In this document: one piece after another, positions 19,815-29,951 of the stretch | How positions within the stretch are numbered: position 1 is the stretch's first letter | Layout of the letters: each line of letters starts with the position of its first letter | Assembly (NCBI GenBank): GCA_000333855.2 | Contig: CM007344.1 | Coordinates: forward strand, 494,048 to 558,047 | Direction of reading: 5' to 3' | Source: Endotrypanum monterogeii | Lineage: Eukaryota; Euglenozoa; Kinetoplastea; Trypanosomatida; Trypanosomatidae | DNA: 64,000 bases | Program-made: the position numbers and the translations under genes | The notes under the pieces: model-generated | The model's input: only the letters and a program-made list of their open reading frames with translations | Databases searched by the model: none | Told to the model about the DNA's origin: nothing

Positions 19815-21302
19815 TCGAGAAACAGAGAGATGCGGAAAGCAATGACGATGACAGGGGGAAAAAAGGACAGGTGAGTGGTGGGGATTTTATGGGGGCTGAG
19901 AAGCCCGGTTTGGTGATGGTGGTGGCTACAGATTTGAAAAGCGGGGTGAGGGGGTGGGGTCGATGAAGGTGAACGAATTGCTAGGCGAGTGAGGTGGAAA
20001 CCTTTGTATACACAAGCACACTCATGCACCGTAGCCAGTACACACACGCCAAACAACAAAAAAAAAAGGACAACACCGGCGCACTGCTGTGCCTATTGTT
20101 CAAGGGAGTTGTGTGCGTGGGTGGGAGTAAAAAAAAATATGCGCGGAGATGTATGTGTATGTGCAGTGTGGCACACGGGGGATAGGTCGGTTGGAGAAAG
20201 GAGCATAAGTAGTGAGAGAAGGAAATAATTTGCTGTTCACTAAAGATTCCATGGTGGCGCCACCGGAGACTGAAGCGAGGTCAGAGGGCCCGCGCACAAG
20301 TGCGCGGGTGGGGGAAAGGAAGGGGATCAGGTCCTAATGCTGTGAGTGGTACACGGTGTTGTTCTGCAAACCGCCGAAGGATTCCTCATCAGAGGAGCTG
20401 ACATCATTGCTGTTCATTTAGGGCGGCTTTGAGTGCATGTGTGGCCCTGCGGTTTCACTTGCTACGCATCCATGTTCCTGGGGAAAATGTGTGTCAAGTG
20501 AAGAGGCAGAGGCTGGCGAAAGGGGAGGCCTAGATGCCGGTGATTCATAATAAAGTTCTTTTGCACGCGAGTTATCACAGAAGGCATGTGCCGACACGCA
20601 CAGAGAAGACGTCGAGAAACTGAAAAAGGAGGAGGGAGCACACACACACACACACACACGCACGCACACAGAAAGGAAAACATACGGAGAATGGGGGCCT
20701 TCAAGCACATTCAAACGTTACGGGAAACAAAGGTAGCGGCGGCGACAGGGAAAGCGGCGGATGTTTGTGTGCGCGCGAAGCAGAAACAGAGATATCAAGG
20801 TAGGCGCACGAAAAAAAAAAAGAAGGGAAATATAACATACGCAGACCCGTACACCAAAGTCGACAGCGGCATTCACCCAGACGTTTTTCAAAGGCATTGG
20901 GGCGGGGGCGGGGGGGGGGTGGAAAATGAGCAACGGCAACAAAGAAAAGTGAGTAAGAAGATACTGTAAAGAAAAAGTGTGAGCGGGTGGCTACAGGAAG
21001 AAACATATATATATATATATATACAAGGATGTCGCCGGCGGAGGATCCTGGTGTACAAGATGGTGTGAGTGCGTGGCAGAGTGCAAGACGAAGGGGGAAA
21101 AAAGGGGGGGGGGAGAGGGAATGGATGGGAAGAATTCCTTTTCCCTTGTGTTCTCTGGAATGCGGTAATCCCCCCCCCAAAAAAAAAAGACATGGAGATA
21201 AAGTAAAGATGCTCGCGACAAACAACAACAAAATAAAAATCACAGGATATGAAATCGTAGTGGGGGAGGGGGGTGGTGAGATGTGTACACTTCGTGTTCA
21301 AT

Positions 21303-21358
21303 ATGTGTGTGTGTGTGTGCGTGCGTGCGTGTGTGTGTGTTTGGCGGGGGGGGGGGGG
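21303..21358. repeat. (TG)n tract followed by a G-run
   Basis: TG dinucleotides with a few CG interruptions run into about a dozen consecutive G, a combination that recurs in this window's spacers. Confidence 0.8.
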
Positions 21359-22610
21359 AAGATACCCACACACCGAGACGGCACACACGAGGGAAGGCAC
21401 AGAGGCTCGGGGACCATGTGCTGACTTCAAGTGCCAGGGAGATGAAAGACACAACGATATAGCTTTACTCCACCAAGCAGGAGAGAGGGTGTGTGTGTGT
21501 GGGGGGGGGGGGGGGTGAACAATGTCGAGAGACGCCAAGGTGCACAAATATGCACATTGCCAAGGAGTGGAAACAAAAGAAGAACACGCGCGGGTACGGG
21601 AGAGGGGAGGGGGTCAAGCGCATGTGCGAAGGTAGGGGAGAAAGTGTGCAAAGGTTCTGTGGTGACCTCATCAATTGCAACTGAGGAGTGAAAAAAGAAA
21701 ATAGGACTCAAACGCGGAGAGCAGAGAGTGCGCACGGACGCATGAACGTACATCGAGAAAACGAGAGAGAAGGCTATTGCTTGCTTCGACATGTACACAA
21801 ATAAGTACCAGAGAAGGCGAGAAAGACGGCGGGGAGGGACGAATGTAGGAGATGTGGGAGTGAGACACGCACACACACACAGAAATATCCACCCCAAACG
21901 TGCCTGACACCTCTACCTGCCCACCGTATGTCTGTCGCGAGCGACCCTCCCTATTCGCATTGTTTTCCCTTTGGAGCTTCATTCTCCCGAAACGCCAAAG
22001 GGTAACTCAAAGAAGAACAATGAAATCTCAAGAAAGAGGGTTAGGGGGGGGGGGAATACGGGTATACACAGATACCCAAAACAAAGGAGGAGGGAGTAGG
22101 GGGGGGGAGAGATGGTGTGGGCAACATAGAGATTTTCCTTTGAAAATACTCAGGGGAGGGAAAGGGAGGAAGGCCCCATTCCCATCCCTATCCCCTCTCC
22201 CCTTCTTCCCCCCAAAGAAATGAAAGAAACCATAAAAAAAAAAAGAAACCACAGTAACGATGACGAAAAAAAAAAAGCAGCCGATACGGTATACTGCACA
22301 CCCCAAGCATACCTATTTTCGAATGTGGGTGTACAAATACATACATATAAATAAGTGTATATATATATATATATATTTGTGTATGTAAGTTTCCTGAAAT
22401 CTCCCCGTCAAAGGCGGGGGAGGGAGGGAGGGAGGGGGGCGAGGAGGAAAAGAAAAACCGCTCGCGGACGCGCGTGTGTGAAAGTATACCGGAATGAGGA
22501 AAACAACTATACACACACATACACCTGCAGACACACACAGTTCGCTTAAGTTCTTCTTTTTCATTTTTTTTTCTTCACTTGCCGATGCTTCAGTGCCGGG
22601 CGGGACAGCA

Positions 22611-25600
22611 TCACGCATAGAGGCCTCGCATGGTGCTGACAATAACCGCCGCCTGCTCAGCGTCCAGGTGATCGGGGTCATTTCCACGAAGGCGCGTGAG
22701 GCATGTGCTTATGGCCGCAACGATGTTTGTGCGCACAGTGGTTGAGGTGGTACTCGAGACGACGACAATCAGTACCGGGATGTTGGCGGCGAGTGACTCG
22801 TATAGGTATGCCACAAGGCTGTGATAGCCGCCCTCTTCAGCGTTTTCGTCCTCTGTAACGAAGAAGTATGATTCCACGTATCTGCGTGCCCTCCTGCCCA
22901 TGATCGCCGGCAGTGCATCGTACGGGTGTCCGTTCAGAGGCTTGCCAGTCAAGCAGGGCGCCTCTGCTCCCCCTAGCTGCCGCCTCTCCTCCCGGCGGCT
23001 CTGCAACGCCTTGTTGAGAGTCGTGAAATACACCTCCAACTCTTCACTATGAAAAAGTCCATTGGGGAATCGCGGGTCAGCGCACTGGCACAACACCACG
23101 CGACGTGTCTTGCACACCTGTAGCGTCTGCAGCCGGTAGATAGCCACATTGCTGGCTGCCAGCCACACTGCCGGTTCTACTCCGGGGATGCGAACAGGAA
23201 AACTGTCATCCCATACGATCACGGCAGGAAGGCGTTGCTGCGATGTGCCTTTTGATACCGACTTATTTGCATTGTCTCTCGTGTCTTCACTCTGAATGTG
23301 TGTATCCCACTGTTCCATGAGAGCGGGTATCGCGTCCAGCACCAGCTGCAACCTATGTGTCGTCTCGAGAGCCTCTGGCAACCGTTCAAGCGGATTGCCG
23401 CTCAGTCGAACGTGATGTAGACAGGGTGCGGCGAGGATAGACACCTCTGCCGTAGCCCCAGGCTCCGATACGACAGGAATGGTGGTGGTGCCGACGCTGG
23501 TAATGAAGTTGTGGTGAAGACTCAGTCGCTCCAGAAATAGTGCCTTCGTGGGGAGAGTTTTGGTTATCGATTCGATCCGGTTGTGTGACAGATCCAGGCG
23601 TACCAGCCGTGGCGCCTCCAGCACCTCCTCTGGAAAATTTACGAGTCGGTTGGAGGTGATGACAATCTCCATCAGTGACGGAAATGAGCTGAAGCGCAGT
23701 GGCGCCAGGCACTCCAAGACGTTATGACTCATCCGTATTTCGCTAGTGATGTCACCTAGCCTGTTTAGCTTTTCCAGTGTCGTGTGCGCGCTGAGGCTGA
23801 TGTACGTCAGCTCCAACTTGGGGTCCTGCGAAGAGAGTTGCTGCTCCATGATTTCTTCCACTAACTTCTCGGCACATTTTTCGTTACCACGACGGCCACC
23901 GATTGGGGAAATCTCAGTGCCGTCCTCGTCGTCTCCGTCGCTGCCGCTGACATTGCTGACGCCGAACACGCTTTCGTTGTGGATACCGCACGGGTGGCTC
24001 TCTCCGTCGCTCGCATCACTACTGCTTGTGTGGCTAACCGAGCTGGTGTGACGGGCTGTCTCCACCTCTTTCCGGCGAACACGGCGCAGTGCACGCACTC
24101 CATAGAAATGGTCCTTGAGGTTTTTTCCGCGATGTACCGACGCCAGTCCCTTTTCATAGAGCTCTGTAAGCGACGAGAACTGCTGTGGCGACTGCTGCGT
24201 TGATGTAACCTCGTCGCTGGTTGTCGGCGCGACAGAGGTGAGTTGTTCGGTTGCGTCGAGCAGGCTTTCATGGCATTGCGTGAAGAATGGGTGCCGCACT
24301 GCCCCAGAAACCAGCAGTCGCTTGCTCAGATCCTTCTCCAGCATTCGTGCCAACAAGTCGTTGAGGTGTTTGTCGCCGGTGTCCCCAACAGGGACGGGGC
24401 TGTCGTTCATCAAGAGTGACCGATGCTCCATGAGGGACGTTGTGGATACGGGCAACGCACCGAGTGCCATCTCACACACCGTGAGTGCAAAGGCCCAGCT
24501 ATCGACTGCCTCGCCGGACACCTCCTCGCCGCGCACTTGCTCTGGACAATTAAATGCCAGCGTGCCCTCCGCCAGCTTTGTGCACACCTGACTGTTGCAG
24601 GTACCGAAGTCAGCGATCTTGACGGCCCCATCATACTTCACCAGGCAGTTGGCCGGCTTGATGTCACCATGATAGAGAAACTCGGAGTGCAGGTGCAGCA
24701 GCCCACGCAGGATGTCGGCGGAGAACCGGCGCACCTGCTCGATGGGCAGCGGTGGGTCACCTGCCAGGTGCACAGGACCCTTTTCACAGTACTCCATAAT
24801 TACGTACACTTTCTGTGACTCCATGTCCTCGATCACCTCCTTCAGCTGCACCACGTTGGGGTGATCGATGAATTTCATAACAGCAATTTCTCTGAGTAAG
24901 TCATCTTCCGAGACGCCGACCTTGGCGGCTTTGGCACGACTGCGGCCGAGACTAAAGCCTGACAGAGCACTTTTCTTTTGTCGCCGCAGTATTTTCAGTG
25001 CGAATAGCTCATGTGTTCGGATATGCTGCACTAACTTCACCTTGGCATATGACCCGTGACCCAACTGTCTCACCACGACGTAGTCGTTGATGATCTTGTT
25101 GCCGTCACTGCTGCGTGACTTGACGAACATAGTCCCCTCAGATACCATGCTCGTGCGAGGCTTGCGCCGAAATCGTTTGAGCTCATGCTCATGCGGCGGC
25201 ACCGAGCTAGAGGACGGCTGGGGCGTGGTGTGCTCGGCCGGGGATGCCTTGCCGCCAGCGTGGCCTTTACCCCCCTGAGCCCGCTGCTGGATAAAGCACT
25301 CCTCACAGAGGATGTAGTCGCACTGTTCACAGCGGTAAACTACTTCAAAGTCGTCGATAACGCGTTTGCACTGGAAGCAGGGGCTGTAGAAGAGGCTGCT
25401 CATACCTCCCTCACCAGACAGGGAAAAGATCGAGTCGCCGCCGAAGGTACGGCTGGTGTTGCAGTGGTTCTCTTGAATGCACAGCATCACGTGCGCCGGG
25501 TCGTGCACGGCGCGGAGATTTTCGACGTTGAAGCGGCAGTCCTCACAAAGAAAAAAATCTTCGCAGGTTTGACACGCAAAAGTAACAGTGGCGCTTTGAC

Positions 25601-26801
25601 AGAGCGCACACTCGCGTGGTCGATTAAAAAAAACAGCAAGTCCGTTGTTGCCGTGGGGCGTGTGCGAGTCGTGCCGGTCAGCGCGCATTAACCGGGCACT
25701 CTGTGGTCGACTATCACTCTCACCAGTGGCGAGACCGGACAAAATCGGTGATCCCCCGAGAATCTCTCGCCCGAAGTCGCTGTAGCTGGATAGAGCATGA
25801 GCATTGTTGGAGTTGCCGTCGAGACTCAAAAGACTCCCAGTGCTCTGTGAACGCTTGGGGATGACGGTGGCCCCTTTCGGTGACACACCACCCCGTCCGC
25901 TACCGAAGCCGGTGTTTAGGTTTCCCGAGAACGCTTTTGTTAAGCGACTGGTGCTTCCCTGCTGTGGCATTACCATCAAAGGAGGCAGAATACCTTGCTC
26001 TCCTGAAGTGTTGTTGTCATCGCATGAGTCGGTGTCGATGCACTCGCCGCGTACCTTTGATACATCTGCGTGATACTTATCGTATGATGGCGGCGCAGCA
26101 ATGCTGGAGGGAGACTCGCTGACACCCGCATTGCCCGCCTTCAGGTCACCAAAACTCCTCGGCAAAGAGATGGAGATACGCTGGGCAGAGGCGGTAGCGT
26201 TTTGGGGGGGTTCTGAGGCCTGTACGTGCGAGTGCAATGAGATATCCTTCGGAGATAACAGATGACGCTTCCCGCAGGCGTGCGTGTTCGTGGAGTGAGG
26301 TGGCGTGGGAACGGACTGAGATGAGTTCACAAAACGACGATGTCCGCTTCGACTTAGTTGCCGCTGCAACGGGGGAAGGGACGAGAGATTCGCCGGAGTG
26401 GAGATACGCCTCCTTTCGCTGGGGTACATGATATCCCCATTGCTGAGGGCGATAGAAGAATTGTACTGAGGGAGGGTGGCGGAAGTCTCTGCACTTTTCT
26501 GTGAGAGCGTTGTTGTACAGATGTGTTCATCATCACTAGCCCTGCCGCTGGAGAAAGCCCGGGAGTCGCAGGTCGCACCGATGCCTTTGTGGTTCGCCCT
26601 ATTCCCCTGGTCCTTGAGCCTCTCGAAGCGTTCGGGGGGGGTATTGCTATTTCTAGCCGATGGATCATATTTTCGTCTCGTATATTTTTCATTCTGATCA
26701 TGAAAACAAAGTTCAGCTGGGATTGGCGGGCCGACGGTGTGATTTGGCAGCAATTCGTTATTCACCCTCCTTGGGTTTTCCATGGAAGCACCACAGCCCA
26801 T
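22611..26801 (-). CDS. Membrane-anchored ZZ finger-kinase-LRR protein with degenerate DSP-like C-terminus
   Basis: The protein is 1396 aa. The start at 26801 gives MGCGAS, a classic N-myristoylation signal with an adjacent palmitoylatable Cys; an ATG-less frame extends 50 codons upstream and is excluded. Residues ~20-380 are Ser/Pro-rich and disordered. Two ZZ-like zinc modules follow (CALCQSATVTFACQTC near 395; CFQCKRVIDDFE with CEQCDYILCEEC near 470-500). The kinase domain spans ~565-840: LGHGSYAKVKLV glycine loop, FALKIL lysine, HGDIKPANC catalytic loop and DFG. HGD replaces HRD, so it is a non-RD kinase; the sequence around the loop resembles CaMKK-type kinases. Leucine-rich repeats occupy ~1000-1110. 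The C-terminal ~170 residues align by eye with dual-specificity phosphatases (PAVWLAASNVAIYR; IPVLIVVVSSTTSTTVR where VLVHC..G.SRS is expected), without the catalytic Cys. Role and substrates unknown; probably signalling at a membrane. Confidence 0.85.
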   Translation of the reverse strand: MGCGASMENPRRVNNELLPNHTVGPPIPAELCFHDQNEKYTRRKYDPSARNSNTPPERFERLKDQGNRANHKGIGATCDSRAFSSGRASDDEHICTTTLSQKSAETSATLPQYNSSIALSNGDIMYPSERRRISTPANLSSLPPLQRQLSRSGHRRFVNSSQSVPTPPHSTNTHACGKRHLLSPKDISLHSHVQASEPPQNATASAQRISISLPRSFGDLKAGNAGVSESPSSIAAPPSYDKYHADVSKVRGECIDTDSCDDNNTSGEQGILPPLMVMPQQGSTSRLTKAFSGNLNTGFGSGRGGVSPKGATVIPKRSQSTGSLLSLDGNSNNAHALSSYSDFGREILGGSPILSGLATGESDSRPQSARLMRADRHDSHTPHGNNGLAVFFNRPRECALCQSATVTFACQTCEDFFLCEDCRFNVENLRAVHDPAHVMLCIQENHCNTSRTFGGDSIFSLSGEGGMSSLFYSPCFQCKRVIDDFEVVYRCEQCDYILCEECFIQQRAQGGKGHAGGKASPAEHTTPQPSSSSVPPHEHELKRFRRKPRTSMVSEGTMFVKSRSSDGNKIINDYVVVRQLGHGSYAKVKLVQHIRTHELFALKILRRQKKSALSGFSLGRSRAKAAKVGVSEDDLLREIAVMKFIDHPNVVQLKEVIEDMESQKVYVIMEYCEKGPVHLAGDPPLPIEQVRRFSADILRGLLHLHSEFLYHGDIKPANCLVKYDGAVKIADFGTCNSQVCTKLAEGTLAFNCPEQVRGEEVSGEAVDSWAFALTVCEMALGALPVSTTSLMEHRSLLMNDSPVPVGDTGDKHLNDLLARMLEKDLSKRLLVSGAVRHPFFTQCHESLLDATEQLTSVAPTTSDEVTSTQQSPQQFSSLTELYEKGLASVHRGKNLKDHFYGVRALRRVRRKEVETARHTSSVSHTSSSDASDGESHPCGIHNESVFGVSNVSGSDGDDEDGTEISPIGGRRGNEKCAEKLVEEIMEQQLSSQDPKLELTYISLSAHTTLEKLNRLGDITSEIRMSHNVLECLAPLRFSSFPSLMEIVITSNRLVNFPEEVLEAPRLVRLDLSHNRIESITKTLPTKALFLERLSLHHNFITSVGTTTIPVVSEPGATAEVSILAAPCLHHVRLSGNPLERLPEALETTHRLQLVLDAIPALMEQWDTHIQSEDTRDNANKSVSKGTSQQRLPAVIVWDDSFPVRIPGVEPAVWLAASNVAIYRLQTLQVCKTRRVVLCQCADPRFPNGLFHSEELEVYFTTLNKALQSRREERRQLGGAEAPCLTGKPLNGHPYDALPAIMGRRARRYVESYFFVTEDENAEEGGYHSLVAYLYESLAANIPVLIVVVSSTTSTTVRTNIVAAISTCLTRLRGNDPDHLDAEQAAVIVSTMRGLYA

Positions 26802-27915
26802 TCTCAGCTTTCTTTTTCCCTCTCCCCTCTCCTCTTTTCTTGAGTCGTCTACACAGAGGCTGAGGGGAGGTGTGTGTGTGAGTGTGTGTGTGGGGGGGGG
26901 GGGCGGATTACCTAATCCGCGCACACCACGCACAGAGGAACATACACACAAGTTAAACTTCGTATGCCCGGACGTGCTGCTGAGGGATGTGGGGTAACAG
27001 TGAAGGTGGGTGCGAGTGCCGGCGGAGGAGAGGGAGGGGGTTTCCGGCTGAGCTTTCTTGTTGTATCGTTAAGCAGATGTCGTGGTATACCTCCTTCCTT
27101 CCGTTTCTCTCAGCTGCAGCTGCTTCTCCGCGGTGTGTGTGTGTGCCTCTTTTTCTCTCCCCCTTTTTTTTTCCTTCGTGTGTAAGTCGGGCGGACGTCG
27201 GGTGTTGGACGTCTGTCTATACTGTGTGCTTGTGTAGCTTTTTTTTTTTTGACTGGGACTCTTATGGGGTTTTCAAAAATGATGTTTCGCGAAGTCAAGT
27301 CACGTGTGGGTGTGTTTATTTTTTCCCAGAGGGGCAACTAACCATAAATGTGTATGGAGGGGTTCTGCAAAGAAGTCATGGGATGGAGGAGGACAGACAG
27401 ACCAACAGGGAGAGGGAGGGAAGGATTGAATGCAGAAGAAAAGCAAAGGAAAGGGGGACGGGAAAAATTCCTCGAAGAGGAAACACATGAGGGGGTGCGT
27501 ATGTGTGTGTGTGTGTGTGTGCGAACCAAGAAAGATATGTCGTCAGAATAAGCTAAATTTTCTGTCTTCCGATTACGATGGCTGGTATTTCTTTTCACTC
27601 GTGCACGGCTCAGTGCAGAAGAAAGGGGGAAGATGTAAAATCGCACTATTCGTGTTGCTGCTATCTTTTTTTTTGTTTGTTTTTGCACTTGACGCAAGTG
27701 AAATCGGAGGCGCATTCGGTACCATTCGGTGTTCGTGTGTCACGACACCAGCGGGAGGCAGGGATATCGAAGGACAGGTTAAACCATGACGTTAAATGTT
27801 CCTCCGGCGCAGACGACTTGCGCACGAAAGAGTGCGCTCTGACAGTCACTCGCGCGACTCCCACACTTGACTTTGTGCACGCGTGTGTATGCGTGCGCAC
27901 TGGCTTGCCGACTGC
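26802..27915. other. Spacer, 1.1 kb
   Basis: On the minus strand pyrimidine-rich sequence with AG near 26861-26860 could be the splice acceptor of the kinase gene. A G-run lies near 26891-26903, T-runs near 27162-27171 and 27239-27250, and (TG)n near 27502-27522. No gene seen. Confidence 0.5.
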
Positions 27916-29106
27916 TCAGGTGTTGTTCTTCAAGAGCTTCTTCACTTCCTTGTTTGGCCACCAGTCAGGAACGTGTGTGTGCACCGGCGTGCCATCCTTG
28001 AGCTGCAGGCTTGGCACTGTCCGTGTTGCCTTGTCCACATATCGCAGGCGAAGGAGGCCAACCCCGACGTTGCCACACACACCCGTTACCTCACCAATTT
28101 TTTCTTTTGAAGCCGAATAGAGAGACTCCCCCACTTCCACTGGTCGCGTTGTGGCGACAGAGCTGTCGCCAGTGATCGCAGCCACCGCTGCAGCATTTCC
28201 CAGTGTACCTCCAAAGCGAAGCGGTACCGTCCGCTTCCGTGTCACTAACATCACATGTGTTCGATGCGTGAGCTCCTGCCCGAGGTAGCACCCCTTATGA
28301 AAGCTGACACCCCTGAGGAAGTCTAAGTTTCCCTCGAAGGGTAAGCTCTTGTTTCTTTTGAATACTGTCGGCCCCTCACCGATGCCCCGACTGTACAGCA
28401 GTGCCGTGTAGGGGTCGGCAGGAGAGAGCGGAGGGGCCCACGCAGCTGGCACCACACACCTTCGCAGAAACCACGTCGGCTGCGTGGCAATGGAGTCGGC
28501 GGCAGGTGGCGGAGAGGAGGGAAGGGGCACCGCCACAGATGCCGCCGCGGAACCTGGGGATTCCGACGCTGGCTCGGAGGAAGGCGGGGACAGTGGTGGG
28601 AATAACAGGTCATTGCGTGGGTCAGCGAAATGTTGCGTGTGTCGCTCCCCCAGCGTGTCGGAGGAGAAAAGATCGATGCTGCTCGCCTTCTCTTCACTAC
28701 CGAACCCTGAGTCCTTTCGGCCTTCCATGTGGACACCCGTTGGGGGAATGGATAACGTTTTCCCGAGCACAGCCAGAACCACGAGCTCTTTGTCGACGTT
28801 ATCGATGTCGACTTTCCTGCGCATCTTCATTTCCGTCAGATGATCGAAAAGTTCAGCCGTAGAGCTTTCGTGGACGTCAATGAGGATAGAGGCCTGTCCT
28901 TCGTGGACGCGATTGCACTGGTACAGGTGTGCGTCGCAGAGAACGCGACCGGTGAAGTAGAGAAAGCAGCCGTACATGCTCCCAGCAGGGTGTAGCTCAC
29001 GCAGATCGTTGGTGAAGAGGCCTTGCAGAAGCTCATGTGCATCGGTGCCGCGCACACGCAGTATGCGTCGATTCGCTAGACGACACACAAATGGACTCAG
29101 TGACAT
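27916..29106 (-). CDS. IBA57: IBA57/YgfZ folate-binding Fe-S cluster assembly protein
   Basis: This is the IBA57 (YgfZ/GcvT-like) factor that works with ISCA proteins in the mitochondrion to mature [4Fe-4S] proteins. The protein is 396 aa, within the family range. Features are the N-terminal RRILRVRGTDAHELLQGLFTNDL with GRVLCDAHLY, standard for the family, and the diagnostic KGCYLGQE near residue 267-274 with its conserved Cys. The C-terminal barrel has LRLRYVDKA. A Ser/Pro/Ala-rich stretch (~155-215) is inserted in the middle. The N-terminus (MSLSPFVCRLANRRILRV) could act as a short presequence but is not a strong one. Confidence 0.93.
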   Translation of the reverse strand: MSLSPFVCRLANRRILRVRGTDAHELLQGLFTNDLRELHPAGSMYGCFLYFTGRVLCDAHLYQCNRVHEGQASILIDVHESSTAELFDHLTEMKMRRKVDIDNVDKELVVLAVLGKTLSIPPTGVHMEGRKDSGFGSEEKASSIDLFSSDTLGERHTQHFADPRNDLLFPPLSPPSSEPASESPGSAAASVAVPLPSSPPPAADSIATQPTWFLRRCVVPAAWAPPLSPADPYTALLYSRGIGEGPTVFKRNKSLPFEGNLDFLRGVSFHKGCYLGQELTHRTHVMLVTRKRTVPLRFGGTLGNAAAVAAITGDSSVATTRPVEVGESLYSASKEKIGEVTGVCGNVGVGLLRLRYVDKATRTVPSLQLKDGTPVHTHVPDWWPNKEVKKLLKNNT

Positions 29107-29387
29107 GATTGGGTGAGCGATGATGACGGGGCGTACTTACGGAGAAAAAAAAATAAGAAGGTGCAATACAGACAAATCAATAGCGATAAGGGAACCTGCA
29201 ATGCCTCCCCTCCCACACCCGCGCTAAGTCTTCAGATACACAAAACACTCGTGTATATAAGCATACATGTATGCGTGTGTATGTGTGCGCGCGCGTAGGG
29301 ACGGCCGGGATAAATGAATTTAAAAAAAGGCGGCCCGCAAGAGGTTGCTGTGTCTCTATGCCAACGAAACTACGAAGCGGGAAGGTA

Positions 29388-29391
<4 letters not shown>

Positions 29392-29420
<29 letters not shown>
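29392..29420. repeat. (TG)n microsatellite
   Basis: About fourteen TG dinucleotides in the spacer between the IBA57 and SET genes. Confidence 0.85.
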
Positions 29421-29424
<4 letters not shown>

Positions 29425-29634
29425 GGAGGGGAGGAGAGGGAAAGGGGTAGCGAGGAGCCAAGCGCTTCGGAGGGGGGGGGGGGGAGTGGTTTAGTGATTT
29501 GAAGAGCTCCGCCGCATGACGGCCTACGATCCACCCGAGAACGATCATTGATTATCGGTTTCCTCATTTCTTTTATTGATGCCGAGCGTATCCGCAGGAA
29601 TGGCGGGTGTTGAAGAAAGTACCTGCATACCTAC

Positions 29635-29636
<2 letters not shown>

Positions 29637-29668
<32 letters not shown>
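29637..29668. repeat. (CA)n microsatellite
   Basis: About sixteen CA dinucleotides about 220 bp from the (TG)n tract; being complementary, the two could fold back on each other in the pre-mRNA. Confidence 0.85.
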
Positions 29669-29670
<2 letters not shown>

Positions 29671-29951
29671 AAGAAGGAAAAGTGAAGCAATCAAATCACA
29701 TCGTCAGGGAGGGAGGGAGGGGGGCAAGAGGTAGCAACATGCTGGTATTTCCCCAAATACCCAATAGAGATGAATGCACTGTCATTACTAGAAGATTGAT
29801 TATGATTCGGTTGCTTGCTTTAGAGATCCCCCCCCCCCTACGATCTCGCCAACAACACAGGAGTCTGCATGGCCCTGGTTACACCACCACCCGGGAGAAA
29901 GGGTTCAAGTCGATGATACCGTGCTCATCTAAGCCCCCCCCCCTTTTTTTT

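Larger units (their letters stand above)
19172..22610. other. Longest spacer, 3.4 kb, almost entirely simple sequence
   Basis: It separates the kinase gene stop from the CDC20-like start. It holds (CA)n at 19606-19638, (TA)n at 19777-19806, (CA)n near 20640-20660, (TA)n near 21004-21022, (TG)n at 21303-21340 with a G-run to 21358, repeated G-runs near 21500-21515, and (TA)n near 22360-22376. Neither strand has a frame with protein-like composition and no tRNA-like fold was seen. Most of it should be 3' UTR of the kinase mRNA. Confidence 0.55.
29107..29951. other. Spacer, 0.85 kb
   Basis: Contains (TG)n at 29392-29420, a G-run near 29473-29485, (CA)n at 29637-29668 and a C-run plus T-run adjoining the SET gene stop near 29934-29952. 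No gene seen. Confidence 0.5.

Noticed and set aside
20701..21897. Several long overlapping minus-strand frames in the 3.4-kb spacer
   Set aside because: They encode His-Thr, Pro and Ile-Tyr runs from (CA)n, C-runs and (TA)n.
29392..29668. CRISPR-like or direct-repeat array suspected from repeated tracts
   Set aside because: These are plain dinucleotide microsatellites with no repeat-spacer pattern, in a eukaryotic context.
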